The translations under genes and the position numbers were made by a program. The notes under the pieces were generated by a model, which worked only from the letters and a program-made list of their open reading frames with translations, did not search any database and was not told the DNA's origin. DNA of 64,000 nucleotides from an uncultured Allomuricauda sp. Lineage in GTDB: Bacteria; Bacteroidota; Bacteroidia; Flavobacteriales; Flavobacteriaceae. The stretch spans positions 62,001-126,000 of the forward strand of contig NZ_CANMPQ010000004.1 of assembly GCF_947499695.1 (NCBI RefSeq), read 5' to 3'. Positions 51,898 through 61,858 of the stretch are shown in pieces; the stretch's first letter is position 1; each line of letters starts with the position of its first letter.

Positions 51898-54800
51898 ATT
51901 TTTTCTGCTATTCTTAAAATATCACCGAAAACACCACGTGCAGTAACTGCAGCTCCGGCGCCGGCACCTTGAATCACCAAAGGATTTTCACCGTAGGATT
52001 CCGTATAGATTTCGATAATCGAATCGGACCCGCTCACCTGGCCTAATGCACTTTCTTTGGGCACGGAAACCAGTTTCACATCCAAAATGCCCTTGTCTTG
52101 TTGTAAATCGCCATGCAAGTCTCCAATATATCGCAATACATGTCCCTCTTTTTGCGCCTCTTTGACCTTTCCAAACACCTCATCCATGGCTTCTATTTTT
52201 CCTTTGAACTCATCAAAACTTAGTGGTTGTAATTCTTTTGGAATCAAATTTTCAATCTGGATATCATCAAACTCATTATGTAAATCGAGCTCACGAGCCA
52301 AAATCAACAGTTTTCTTCCTACATCATTTCCTGAGAGATCTTCTCTTGGGTCTGGTTCGGTAAATCCTTTCTCCATTGCCTCTTTAACAATTCTGGAAAA
52401 TGGAACCTCATTTTCAGAAAATGTATTGAAAATATAGCTCAGGGATCCTGAAAAAACGCCTTTAATCCTAGTTATGTTTTCTCCAGATAAATGTAATAGT
52501 TTTATAGTATCGATAAGTGGCAACCCCGCTCCAACATTAGTTTCGTAGAGGTATTGTTTTTGATTTTTTTCAAGGTGTTGGCGTATGGATTTATAGTAAT
52601 CAAAGTCTAGCGTATTTGCTATTTTGTTAGAGGAAACCAAATCGAAACCATTTTCTATCAATGCTTCATAATGGGATACAAATGTCTTACTTGCTGTGTT
52701 GTCAACTGCTATCAGATTTTCCAAATGATTTGCTTTTGTAAATTCAATAACGTCCTCCACTTGATACGGAACACCCGCGGTCTCTAAATCCGTTTTCCAA
52801 TTTTCGGTTATGCCTTCGGCATTCAACAGTACTTTTCTGGAATTGGAAACCGCAAACACACGAAGGTCAATATCTTTTCTGTTTTCAATACTGAATTTGG
52901 AATCCAATATTTGGTCGATTAAGGTGCCTCCCACATTACCATGCCCAAAAATGGCCAGGTTCACCTTTTTGGCTATTCCGAAAATCTGTCCGTGGACCAC
53001 ATTAATGGCCTTGTTCAAATCCGATTTCTTCAATACCAAACTCACATTTTTACCTGTCACGGTATTATTAAACAGGAGCGGAACTATCTGGTTTTTCACC
53101 AAGGCATTAAAAGGTTTGTGAAAAGTACTCAGGTCCATGCCCACAATGGAAATTACTGATACATTCTGGATTACTGTAATTTGATTGACATCTTGGGAAC
53201 TATAATCTGTTTCGAACTCTGCATCTAGCACTTTTTTGGCTTTTTGCGCCTCTTTTGCATCAACCACCAAACCGATACCTCTTTCGGAAGAACCCTGAGA
53301 TATAATCCCAACATTAATATTGTTTTGTCCAAGTGCTTTAAAAATACGGGCGTCAATTCCTACTTTTCCTAAAAGCCCCCTTCCTTCAAGATTAATCAAA
53401 GCGACATCTTCCAAAACCGATAGAGATTTAATTCCTCCATCGTCTTTTTTAGGGCCAATCAGTGTTCCTTTATTATCACCGTTGAAGGTATTGAGTATCC
53501 GCAGAGGAATGTTCTTCTCGATAAGGGGAATTATGGTTTTTGCATGTAAAATAGTAGCTCCAAAATTGGCTAATTCATTTGCTTCTGCATAGGAGATGGC
53601 ATCAATCAGCTTTGCATCGGGCACCAAATCTGGATTGGCCGTATAAATTCCGTTTACATGGGTATAATTCAGTAACTCACTGGCGTCTAAAAAATTAGCA
53701 AGAAGTGCTGCAGAGTAATTTGTTCCATTTCTTCCCAAGGTTGTGGTTTCTCCTGAACCATTTGAAGCAATAAAACCGGTTACTATGGGCACAATATCCG
53801 CAGAGATATCTTTAAAACATCTGATGACATTTTCTTTGGAAAGGCCTTCATCCACTTCAGCATTGGTAAAGGTATCATCTGTTTTAATCAAAGTTCTCGA
53901 ATCAATTAACTGTGCTTTGATTCCAGATTCTTTCAACAAGGAGGTAACTGTTTTTCCGGAAATCAGCTCTCCATAGGCCATAAGTTCATCCTGAGTTTTT
54001 GCACTGTAATCCCCAGTAAGTGAAACGCCTTTGAGAATTTTTTCCACCACCGCCAGTTCATCGCTGATGACAGCGGTATTGGACAACCCTTCTATTTGAT
54101 AGCTGGAAAAATCTTTTAGCTCCCCTTCAAAATCTTTTCCTCTTGAGGCTTTCTTCAACATAGATTCCAACTGGTCAGTAGCTTTTCCTCTAGCAGATAG
54201 CACAACCGCAAAGTTTTCCTTTTCTCTTGCCTTTTCTGAAATAATCTTAAGGACTCTTTTAATGCCATCTCCGTTGGCCAAAGATTTTCCTCCAAACTTT
54301 AGAATCTTGATTCGTTCCGATTTCCCATTTTTTTGAAATACCGGTTCCAAAAGCTTTTCTAGCTGCTCAAACTCCATCAAAAAAGCATCATGACCATGTA
54401 GTGACTGCACTTCACCATAGGTGACATTCGTATTGACCAGTGCCAGTCGCCTAAAGGTTTCTTTATTTTCCTCTGCGGTAAAGAATAAGTCTGAATTAAC
54501 CCCAATAATATGAATCTTGGTGTCACTTTCTTGAAGCGTCTTAAAGGCTTGGTCTCCTTCTCGGGTGATATCAATAGTCTTCAAAAGTTGGTTCATTAGC
54601 TTATATGCAGACAATTGAAATCGCTCTTGCAGTTTCTTCCCATGGTGCATCAACCAGCTTTCTACATTAAAAACCTGCAGTTCTTCATTTGTGCTGCGCT
54701 GGAATCGTTCTTTGAAAGATTCCGGGGTGCGATAACATAGCATCGCATGCATGCGGGCATCGTGAACAGGTTGCTTGGAATTCACCAAAAACTGTTCTTG

Positions 54801-55283
54801 AATCTGGCAATTTGCAATCAACCAATCCGTGGACTTCCAATCTGAAGCTACTGGAATCAAATGTTCGGTAATGTTTGGGTTTAAAGCAGTCATTTCCCAG
54901 GCAATGCCTCCACCCAAGGAGCCTCCGATTATCGCATACAAACGATCAATTTTCAACTGCCTCAATCCTTCAAGAAAGATTTGGGCGATATCTCCTGCAA
55001 CAAAATCCTTATAATTTTCAATCACAAAACCATCGTATCCATTTCCAGGGATATTGAAAGCTAAAATGGTGTACTTACCTGTATCAATGCTTTTGCCCTT
55101 TCCAATGATATCGGACCACCAACCGGATTCTCCCGTAACATTGGAATTTCCTGTCAATGCATGATTAACCAATATAAGAGGAGCAGTATGTAATTCTCTT
55201 CCGAAAATTTGATACGACAATTTCAGGTCCTGAGAAGTACCGCTTATGGTTTTATAATTCTTTATTTCCGTTTTGTGGAGCAT
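51894..55283 (-). CDS. thrA: MetX - aspartokinase - homoserine dehydrogenase fusion
   Basis: An 1129-residue trifunctional protein. Residues 1-320 are an alpha/beta hydrolase of the homoserine O-acetyltransferase (MetX) type with nucleophile S122 (GGSLGGG), D265 and H298 (GHDAFL). Residues about 326-620 are an aspartokinase (KFGGKS at 329-334), followed by paired ACT-like domains (about 630-780) and a homoserine dehydrogenase (Rossmann IFGHGNVGGTL, then YETNVGAGLPLI and GSLSYIF). It covers the first and third steps of the aspartate pathway and the acyl-transfer to methionine. There is no internal stop. Confidence 0.9.
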   Translation of the reverse strand: MLHKTEIKNYKTISGTSQDLKLSYQIFGRELHTAPLILVNHALTGNSNVTGESGWWSDIIGKGKSIDTGKYTILAFNIPGNGYDGFVIENYKDFVAGDIAQIFLEGLRQLKIDRLYAIIGGSLGGGIAWEMTALNPNITEHLIPVASDWKSTDWLIANCQIQEQFLVNSKQPVHDARMHAMLCYRTPESFKERFQRSTNEELQVFNVESWLMHHGKKLQERFQLSAYKLMNQLLKTIDITREGDQAFKTLQESDTKIHIIGVNSDLFFTAEENKETFRRLALVNTNVTYGEVQSLHGHDAFLMEFEQLEKLLEPVFQKNGKSERIKILKFGGKSLANGDGIKRVLKIISEKAREKENFAVVLSARGKATDQLESMLKKASRGKDFEGELKDFSSYQIEGLSNTAVISDELAVVEKILKGVSLTGDYSAKTQDELMAYGELISGKTVTSLLKESGIKAQLIDSRTLIKTDDTFTNAEVDEGLSKENVIRCFKDISADIVPIVTGFIASNGSGETTTLGRNGTNYSAALLANFLDASELLNYTHVNGIYTANPDLVPDAKLIDAISYAEANELANFGATILHAKTIIPLIEKNIPLRILNTFNGDNKGTLIGPKKDDGGIKSLSVLEDVALINLEGRGLLGKVGIDARIFKALGQNNINVGIISQGSSERGIGLVVDAKEAQKAKKVLDAEFETDYSSQDVNQITVIQNVSVISIVGMDLSTFHKPFNALVKNQIVPLLFNNTVTGKNVSLVLKKSDLNKAINVVHGQIFGIAKKVNLAIFGHGNVGGTLIDQILDSKFSIENRKDIDLRVFAVSNSRKVLLNAEGITENWKTDLETAGVPYQVEDVIEFTKANHLENLIAVDNTASKTFVSHYEALIENGFDLVSSNKIANTLDFDYYKSIRQHLEKNQKQYLYETNVGAGLPLIDTIKLLHLSGENITRIKGVFSGSLSYIFNTFSENEVPFSRIVKEAMEKGFTEPDPREDLSGNDVGRKLLILARELDLHNEFDDIQIENLIPKELQPLSFDEFKGKIEAMDEVFGKVKEAQKEGHVLRYIGDLHGDLQQDKGILDVKLVSVPKESALGQVSGSDSIIEIYTESYGENPLVIQGAGAGAAVTARGVFGDILRIAEKI

Positions 55284-55369
55284 TTCTTAAAAATTGATAT
55301 CGATTGGACAAATTACCTTTCGATGAACCTAGAATGGCTTTGCTTTATGCTATTTTAATATCAGAACTA

Positions 55370-56647
55370 TTACTTAATGGCTGCAAAGGCTTGTTCCAAA
55401 TCAGCTTTTAAATCCGATAGGTCTTCCAATCCTACAGAAAGACGAATCAAGTCTTTGGTCACCCCAGCTGATTCTTGCTCTGCTTCATCCAATTGCTGGT
55501 GTGTTGTGCTGGAAGGATGAATAATCAAAGATTTAGTGTCTCCAATATTAGCCAGTAACGAAAATACCTTAGTCGCATCGGTCAAAGTCTTAGCGGCCTC
55601 AAACCCTCCTTTTACCCCAAAAGTGACCAAACCACTTTGTCCTTTAGGTAAATATTCTTGAGACAATTCATAATATTTATTCCCTTTTAGGCCAGGATAA
55701 TTTACCCATGCAACTTCCTCCCTATTTTGTAACCATTCTGCCAAAGCCAATGCGTTTTCGCTATGTTGTTTAATTCGAACTGGCAAAGTTTCCAAGCCCT
55801 GAATTATTTGAAAAGCATTAAACGGACTCATGGCACCACCAAAGTCACGTAGTCCTTCCAAAATCAATTTAAAAGTAAAAGCAGCTGCACCTAAAGCCTC
55901 ACTGTATACCAAACCATGATACCCCGCTGATGGTTCTGTAAATTCAGGGAAATTTCCGTTGGTCCAGTCAAATGTTCCCGCATCAATGATAGCACCTCCT
56001 AGCGCCGTACCATTACCGTTGATATATTTCGTAAGTGAATGAATCACAAGGTTTGCGCCATGTTCAATAGGATTTAACAACCCTGGAGTGGCAACTGTGT
56101 TATCTACTATAAATGGAACTTTAGCAGCTTTGGCCTCTTTTGAAATCCCTTTTAAATCTAACACATCCAGTTTTGGATTACCCAAAGATTCTACGAAGAA
56201 AACCCTTGTGTTGTCTTGTACGGCCTTACCAAAGTTGGATGGGTCAGATGCGTCCACAAAGGTGGTGGTAATGCCCAAACGCGGAAGTGTAACATTCAAT
56301 AAATTATAGGTTCCACCATATAAACTGCTTGATGCAACAATGTGGTCACCAGCCCTCAACAAGGTCAGTAATCCCGTGGAGATTGCCGCCGTTCCCGAAG
56401 CAAAAACAACTGCTCCTACACCACCTTCGATAGCAGCCAATCTTTCTTGCAGAATTTGATTGGTAGGATTGTTTAATCGTGTATAAATAAAGCCAAGTTC
56501 GGCCAATGAAAACAAGTTTGCAGCATGGTCAGTATCATTGAACACATAGGAAGTGGACTGATAAATCGGTACTGCCCTTGTTCCGCTGGTTTGGGTCGTG
56601 TCATGACCCGCATGCAAAGCATTGGTTGAAAATTTTTGATCACTCAT
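55370..56647 (-). CDS. metY: O-acetylhomoserine aminocarboxypropyltransferase
   Basis: A 425-residue PLP enzyme that joins O-acetylhomoserine and sulfide to make homocysteine. The PLP lysine lies in IHSLTKYINGNGTALGG, and the N terminus reads FSTNALHAGHDTTQTSGTRAVPIYQ, split by the active-site loop. The longer form with the GNGTALGG segment is the MetY type rather than MetB. It is the first gene after the second SAM-I riboswitch and is followed 86 bp later by the metX/thrA fusion. Confidence 0.93.
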   Translation of the reverse strand: MSDQKFSTNALHAGHDTTQTSGTRAVPIYQSTSYVFNDTDHAANLFSLAELGFIYTRLNNPTNQILQERLAAIEGGVGAVVFASGTAAISTGLLTLLRAGDHIVASSSLYGGTYNLLNVTLPRLGITTTFVDASDPSNFGKAVQDNTRVFFVESLGNPKLDVLDLKGISKEAKAAKVPFIVDNTVATPGLLNPIEHGANLVIHSLTKYINGNGTALGGAIIDAGTFDWTNGNFPEFTEPSAGYHGLVYSEALGAAAFTFKLILEGLRDFGGAMSPFNAFQIIQGLETLPVRIKQHSENALALAEWLQNREEVAWVNYPGLKGNKYYELSQEYLPKGQSGLVTFGVKGGFEAAKTLTDATKVFSLLANIGDTKSLIIHPSSTTHQQLDEAEQESAGVTKDLIRLSVGLEDLSDLKADLEQAFAAIK

Positions 56648-56682
56648 GATTTCTAGTTTTTTAAATTATTAATTGCGATAAA

Positions 56683-56714
56683 TTAAAAAGCCAAACCCTG
56701 CCCGACCATTTGGC
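56683..56714 (-). terminator. Riboswitch-linked terminator before metY
   Basis: On the minus strand, GCCAAA (56714-56709) pairs with TTTGGC (56695-56690), followed by TTTTT. Upstream, TATCGG (56719-56714) can instead pair with CCGATA (56765-56760), taking one or two bases of the terminator stem, a likely antiterminator. Confidence 0.7.
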
Positions 56715-56770
56715 CGATAGGAAAAATCAAAAAGTTATAAGAAAGTGAAACCGAAAATATATCGGTCGTT

Positions 56771-56874
56771 GTTATCTATTCCCATATGGGATAGAATTTA
56801 GCACCTTCTTGACATTGGAAGTCAAGGGTTGCTAAGGCTTCATAGGGTCTATTCCCTCCACCTTTCTTGATAAC
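56771..56874 (-). promoter_or_regulatory. SAM-I (S-box) riboswitch upstream of metY
   Basis: The minus strand shows the full S-box core: GTTATC, AAGAAAGGTGGAGGG, ACCCTATGAAGCCTTAGCAACC (in two blocks), the P3 stem CTTGAC/GTCAAG, AAGGTGCTAAATTC, a P4 hairpin (TCCCATATGGGA) and closing GATAAC (56776-56771). It is followed by a rho-independent terminator before metY, so SAM binding should end transcription early. Confidence 0.93.
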
Positions 56875-56903
56875 TATTCAATACGTGTTTGAACTTGTGA
56901 GGA

Positions 56904-56911
56904 CAAATATA
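56904..56911 (-). promoter_or_regulatory. -7 element of the metY riboswitch transcript
   Basis: TATATTTG on the minus strand matches TAnnTTTG exactly. It would start transcription about 20-25 nt before the aptamer. A TTG at -33 is not clear. Confidence 0.55.
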
Positions 56912-57027
56912 AAGGCAGAATCATTTAAAATCCTAATGATTTTGGGAAATTTTACGTATTCGGGTGATTTTAATGGAGCAAGTTACAGAGATTTCTCTCG
57001 CTCATGGTGTTCGGATTGGAAATGTTT

Positions 57028-57639
57028 TCATTCCTCAATGATGGACTCTATTTCATCAACCTTCCAATCCCCATTTTCATTTTTCAAATAAACAAGGGCT
57101 GTCATTCCACATTGCTGACCACACGACATAGTAAAGTCTAGTACTCCATTCTTCCTCTCTTTATCAAAATAAATTCTTGAAAAACCTACCAATCCCATCA
57201 AATAAAATTCTTTCTTCCTTTTCCATCGTATTTTTGAATCAGGAATTTCACTTAGATACTGATAATAGTAGTTTTTTGATTTTTTGATTTTTGAAATATC
57301 TAATTTATAAGCCTTTGCAGAATTCAACTTTGCTAACTTCAAATCGTGATTTGAGAAATGAAGATTGATATATTTTTTATAAAATTTTTGATCAAACTCA
57401 TACACAGAATCCAAAATTCCAATTATCGTATTAGCCGAAGTTTCCTTCATCCAAACTGAAGAACCATCAACTGTTTTTTTCAACATAAAACCTTCCGAAG
57501 TATCAGGAAATTCAGAATCAATAATTTGGGGTACGATTTGATATAAGACCTTTTGTTCAAATTGCAAACCTGTTTGTCTACTTGAACAACCCAAAAAGAC
57601 AATAATTGAAATTCCAAACAAACAATTTCTAAAATCCAT
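57028..57639 (-). CDS. Lipoprotein of unknown function
   Basis: A 203-residue protein with a lipoprotein signal (VFLGC, Cys18). The mature part is polar with a long helical middle and a C-terminal strand region around CGQQCGMTALVYLKNENGDWKV, containing a CxxxC pair. No family is recognised. G+C looks lower than in the flanking metabolic genes, and there is no obvious operon partner; the next gene upstream starts 54 bp away on the same strand. Confidence 0.65.
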   Translation of the reverse strand: MDFRNCLFGISIIVFLGCSSRQTGLQFEQKVLYQIVPQIIDSEFPDTSEGFMLKKTVDGSSVWMKETSANTIIGILDSVYEFDQKFYKKYINLHFSNHDLKLAKLNSAKAYKLDISKIKKSKNYYYQYLSEIPDSKIRWKRKKEFYLMGLVGFSRIYFDKERKNGVLDFTMSCGQQCGMTALVYLKNENGDWKVDEIESIIEE

Positions 57640-57692
57640 ATTAATTATAATTAACCGTCAAAGGAAAACCTCTCCAATACCCGTTACAAAAC

Positions 57693-58364
57693 TCAAAACA
57701 TTTTAAACAAGGTCGTTACCAATCTTCCATTATAATCTGTTGATTCAAGGGACAATAGCTGCTTTGCTTCCTTTACTCTTAAATAAAATGGTGCCGCTTG
57801 CAAATCCAAACCACTTTGTTTTTTTATTCGAATTCCTTGGCCAGAAATGATATCGATATTGGGAGAGAAATCATCATGAGGCAAATGTTCTGTCAAAACC
57901 ACATATTTAAAATCATATAACTTCTCAACAATACTTTTGATTTCCGCGTTGGATACATGTTGCAGTACTTGTCTTAAAATGACACAATCCGCAGATGGAA
58001 GGTCATCTTTAGCTATATCCAAACAATGGAATTCCAAATTGGAGCTCTTGAATTTTGTTTTGTTGTAGTTTATCAGTTCTTCAACAATATCCAATGCAAT
58101 GTACCTTTTCGTATGCCCTACCAATTGTGCCCCCACATTGAAATCTCCACAACCTAAATCAAGAACAGTCAATGGGTTTTCAAAAGATTTTAAAAATGAT
58201 TGCAGAACATGCACATAGGGTTCAACCAATTCAGGATGATGTGATCCCTCACCCGAATAAAAATTAGAACCATTGTCCCCCCAAAGCTTAGCCTCATAAA
58301 TTTGCTCCATGGCCTTTTTAGTGGGCCATGGCTTTTTCATTTTCTTGGCTGAGCTTATTTTCAT
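57693..58364 (-). CDS. Class I SAM-dependent methyltransferase
   Basis: A 223-residue protein with a Rossmann-like methyltransferase core: motif I VLDLGCGDFNVGAQL (about residues 65-80), an acidic post-I (YIALDIV) and motif IV ADCVILRQVLQH. No substrate is evident. It overlaps the CocE hydrolase gene by 4 bp, so both are made from one message. Confidence 0.83.
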   Translation of the reverse strand: MKISSAKKMKKPWPTKKAMEQIYEAKLWGDNGSNFYSGEGSHHPELVEPYVHVLQSFLKSFENPLTVLDLGCGDFNVGAQLVGHTKRYIALDIVEELINYNKTKFKSSNLEFHCLDIAKDDLPSADCVILRQVLQHVSNAEIKSIVEKLYDFKYVVLTEHLPHDDFSPNIDIISGQGIRIKKQSGLDLQAAPFYLRVKEAKQLLSLESTDYNGRLVTTLFKMF

Positions 58365-60292
58365 TTTAAGACTGAAAACTCAATGCTAGAGTCTGTATAA
58401 ACGGTATGGGTCTGGGTTTTGAAGTCTTCCTCATCCGCCTTAAAGATATTGTCCACATAGGTTTGTGGATTCAAATCAATCAAAGGAAACCAGGTACTCT
58501 GTACTTGAATCTGCAGTTTATGCCCTTTTTTAATGGTATGGAAGACATCTTGCAATTTGATATTTACATCCGTTTTTTTGTTGGGTGTAAAAGGTTCCGG
58601 TTCGGAAAAACTGTTTCTAAACCGTCCACGTAGCACCTCGCTGCGAACCATCAAATGATAGTTGGACATCTTTAGATGGTCTTGCATTTCTTCATTGGTT
58701 TCAACATCACCTGGATGTACATCGATAACCTTTACAATCCAATCAGCTGCCGTACCGGTAGTTGCCACCTTTAAATTTGCCATAATATCCCCGGCCAATG
58801 TTAGGTCTTCTTCCATGACCTCTGTTTCAAAAACCAGCACATCTGACCTGCGAGCTGCGAATCGCTGATCATCCGTCATATATTTTCTGGGTGTAAAAAC
58901 AGTTTTTACATCTTCTGAATATGGAACTGGTTTTTTGATATCACTTATAAATTGAATCCCTTCAACATCTTCGGAATCAGAGGTCAAATTTTGGTTTCTG
59001 GATAGAAACATAGTTTGCTTTTCAACTCCTGGTGGAGGCCAGGAATCATATGTTTTCCAGGCTTTACGTCCAGAATCAAACACATAGGCTTCGGGGAGTC
59101 CGCTGTTATCCCCTCCATCACCTTTTAAAAAGTGATTGAAAAATTTCGTCTCTATGTTTTCCTGATAAAATTCTGAAATGGAATCTCCGAAATAGTAATT
59201 CCCCACTAAACTTCTTCCATTTCGTCTTGCCCATCGACCATGATCCCAAGGGCCAAAGACCATAGTATTGTAGCCATCGGTATGTTTTTCAATGTTTTTA
59301 TAAGTTTCCAACGGTCCATAAAGGTCCTCCGCATCAAACCATCCACCAACAATCATAGTGGCCACATGTGACTTGGATTTATCCAAATGCTGAATCAATC
59401 CGCGACTTTGCCAGAGTTCATCGTAATTGGGATGCTCCTTTATTTCGTTCCAGAAATAATCATCCGTGACTCCCTCTGGTCTCATCGTAGGAGTGTCCAC
59501 GGTTTCATATTCGAAAAAGGAGTTCAAATTTTTCAATGGTCCAGCATCCAAAAAGAATTGGTACTGGTCTTCCGTTTGTAAATCTGGAAAGGTATACCAC
59601 GCTGTATCTATTGGTTGGTCATTGTTGGGTCTTGGTGTACCAAAAAGGGAAGTCACCCTAAAATAGCTCAACAAATAGGCTCCGTTATGATGGAAATCAT
59701 CAAAAAAGAAATCTCCAATACAAGCCTGGGGTGAAGCCGCTTTCAATGCCGGGTGGGCATCAATGGTAGCATAGGTCGCATAATACCCAGGATAAGATAT
59801 ACCCCATACACCTACCTTACCGTTATTGTTGTCTACATTGTTCACCAGCCATTCGATGGTATCATAAGTGTCTGAACTTTCATCTACATCTTGATCCGAA
59901 GTTTTATTAGGGATATAGGCACGCATGTTTTCATAATGTCCTTCACTTAACCATCGTCCTCTAACATCTTGGTAAACAATAATGTTTCCCTCTTTCATCA
60001 AATGGATGTTAGGTCCGATTTGCTCTCTAAAGTTTTCTTCTCCATAAGGTCTTGAACTATATGGGGTACGTTGCATTAAAATGGGATATTCTTTTGAGGT
60101 ATCTTTCGGGGAATAAATGGTGGTGTGGAGTTTGGCTCCATCACGCATTTCGATATCTACTTCTTTTTTGGTGTAGTTATCCGCAACATAAGTATTTTCT
60201 TGCTGGACTTCTTTTTTTGTATTCTTTTTACAGGAAGAGATGGCTAATGCTAAAATGAACATTAGCAATAACGAACGAAATACTCTTTTCAT
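58361..60292 (-). CDS. CocE/NonD-family hydrolase (X-Pro dipeptidyl-peptidase fold), lipoprotein
   Basis: A 643-residue envelope lipoprotein (lipobox LAISSC, Cys21). The alpha/beta-hydrolase domain has the nucleophile in GISYPGYYA, then a helical cap, and a C-terminal jelly-roll (about 430-640). Family members hydrolyse esters, glutaryl-7-ACA or X-Pro peptides; the substrate cannot be read here. In Bacteroidota such proteins usually act on peptides in the periplasm. Confidence 0.87.
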   Translation of the reverse strand: MKRVFRSLLLMFILALAISSCKKNTKKEVQQENTYVADNYTKKEVDIEMRDGAKLHTTIYSPKDTSKEYPILMQRTPYSSRPYGEENFREQIGPNIHLMKEGNIIVYQDVRGRWLSEGHYENMRAYIPNKTSDQDVDESSDTYDTIEWLVNNVDNNNGKVGVWGISYPGYYATYATIDAHPALKAASPQACIGDFFFDDFHHNGAYLLSYFRVTSLFGTPRPNNDQPIDTAWYTFPDLQTEDQYQFFLDAGPLKNLNSFFEYETVDTPTMRPEGVTDDYFWNEIKEHPNYDELWQSRGLIQHLDKSKSHVATMIVGGWFDAEDLYGPLETYKNIEKHTDGYNTMVFGPWDHGRWARRNGRSLVGNYYFGDSISEFYQENIETKFFNHFLKGDGGDNSGLPEAYVFDSGRKAWKTYDSWPPPGVEKQTMFLSRNQNLTSDSEDVEGIQFISDIKKPVPYSEDVKTVFTPRKYMTDDQRFAARRSDVLVFETEVMEEDLTLAGDIMANLKVATTGTAADWIVKVIDVHPGDVETNEEMQDHLKMSNYHLMVRSEVLRGRFRNSFSEPEPFTPNKKTDVNIKLQDVFHTIKKGHKLQIQVQSTWFPLIDLNPQTYVDNIFKADEEDFKTQTHTVYTDSSIEFSVLK

Positions 60293-60382
60293 CGTATAGA
60301 AATTTTGATTGACGCCTAAAACTACGAAGAAATCTTAAGCTGATGTCACCTCGTTCTTAAGTAGTAGAAAATGGTAATGGGT

Positions 60383-61636
60383 TTATAGTCCGAAAGCTTC
60401 CTTTACAGCATTAACCTTATCCAATTTTTCCCAAGTGAAAAGTTCCACTTCTTTTTCAACCCTCCCGTTATAGGGTGATTCAAAAACTTTGGTAAGCTTT
60501 TGGGGTTGTTTTCCCATATGCCCGTAGGCCGCAGTTTCCAAATAAATTGGGTTTCTCAACTTCAAACGTTCTTCAATAGCAAATGGACGCATGTCAAAAA
60601 GTGCTGCGACTTTCTTGGCAATTTCACTATCGGTCAATCCCACATTACCCGTACCAAACGTATCCACAAAAATAGAGGTAGGTTCCACTACCCCGATAGC
60701 ATAACTTACTTGAACCAAAATTTCATCAGCAACACCAGCAGCTACCAAATTTTTTGCTGCATGTCTTGCTGCATAAGCAGCACTTCTGTCTACTTTACTT
60801 GGGTCTTTCCCACTAAAAGCACCACCACCATGTGCGCCTTTTCCGCCATAGGTATCTACAATGATTTTACGACCAGTCAAGCCCGTGTCTCCATGAGGTC
60901 CGCCAATGACAAACTTTCCAGTTGGGTTAATATGATATCGGATATCATCATTGAATAAAACTTGTATGGATTCAGGCAGTAGTTTTTTAACTTCTGGAAT
61001 CAAAATAGCTATAATATCCTCCTTGATTTTCGCCAACATCTTTTCATCTGAATCAAAGTCATCATGTTGAGTTGATACTACGATGGTATCAATGCGTTGT
61101 GGTACATTGTCATCTGAATACTCGATGGTCACCTGCGCCTTTGCATCGGGTCTTAAGTATGATATGCTATCGCCTTTCCTTCGTAATTCGGCTAGAACTT
61201 GAAGAATCTTGTGTGAGATATCCAATGCCAAAGGCATATAATTTTCAGTCTCTTTAGTAGCATAGCCAAACATCATTCCCTGATCACCCGCTCCTTGCTC
61301 TTCTTTGCTTCCTCGGTCAACACCCTGGTTAATGTCCTGTGATTGCTCGTGAATCAGGGAAATTACACCGCACGAGTCTCCGCTAAATTGATATTCTCCT
61401 TTGGTATACCCAATTTTGTTGATGACCTCTCGAGCAATGTTCTGCACATCTAAATAGGTGTCACTTTTAACCTCTCCGGCCAAAACAACTTGTCCAGTGG
61501 TTACCAAAGTTTCGCAGGCCACCTTGCTTTCTGGGTCAAAAGCCAAAAAGTTGTCTAAAAGTGCATCACTGATTTGGTCTGCTATTTTGTCTGGGTGTCC
61601 TTCACTTACGGATTCTGATGTAAACAGATATGGCAT
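60383..61636 (-). CDS. metK: S-adenosylmethionine synthase
   Basis: A 417-residue enzyme that makes SAM from methionine and ATP. The start at 61636 ([17 protein letters not shown]) is chosen over a longer frame with no family match. Motifs are GHPDK (N terminus), [16 protein letters not shown] and [19 protein letters not shown], the ATP and methionine loops. I see no S-box upstream of it. It makes the ligand of the two riboswitches in this window. Confidence 0.97.
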   Translation of the reverse strand: MPYLFTSESVSEGHPDKIADQISDALLDNFLAFDPESKVACETLVTTGQVVLAGEVKSDTYLDVQNIAREVINKIGYTKGEYQFSGDSCGVISLIHEQSQDINQGVDRGSKEEQGAGDQGMMFGYATKETENYMPLALDISHKILQVLAELRRKGDSISYLRPDAKAQVTIEYSDDNVPQRIDTIVVSTQHDDFDSDEKMLAKIKEDIIAILIPEVKKLLPESIQVLFNDDIRYHINPTGKFVIGGPHGDTGLTGRKIIVDTYGGKGAHGGGAFSGKDPSKVDRSAAYAARHAAKNLVAAGVADEILVQVSYAIGVVEPTSIFVDTFGTGNVGLTDSEIAKKVAALFDMRPFAIEERLKLRNPIYLETAAYGHMGKQPQKLTKVFESPYNGRVEKEVELFTWEKLDKVNAVKEAFGL

Positions 61637-61858
61637 GTACATGTATTTTATATGGAGAGATTTGACGGTACAGCCCAAAAAAGTTTACACTCCTTTTTAG
61701 CATTTTTTAGCGAGGTTGCAAGCAGTCAAATCTTTCCTCAATAATCGGGTGCTAAAATATGAAAATGTTTTGGTCTTAAAAACCAAATATTTTTAAAAAC
61801 CCAATACTAATAAATAGGAGGTTTATCCGTATTTTGCTATCTGACTAATTTAAAACTC

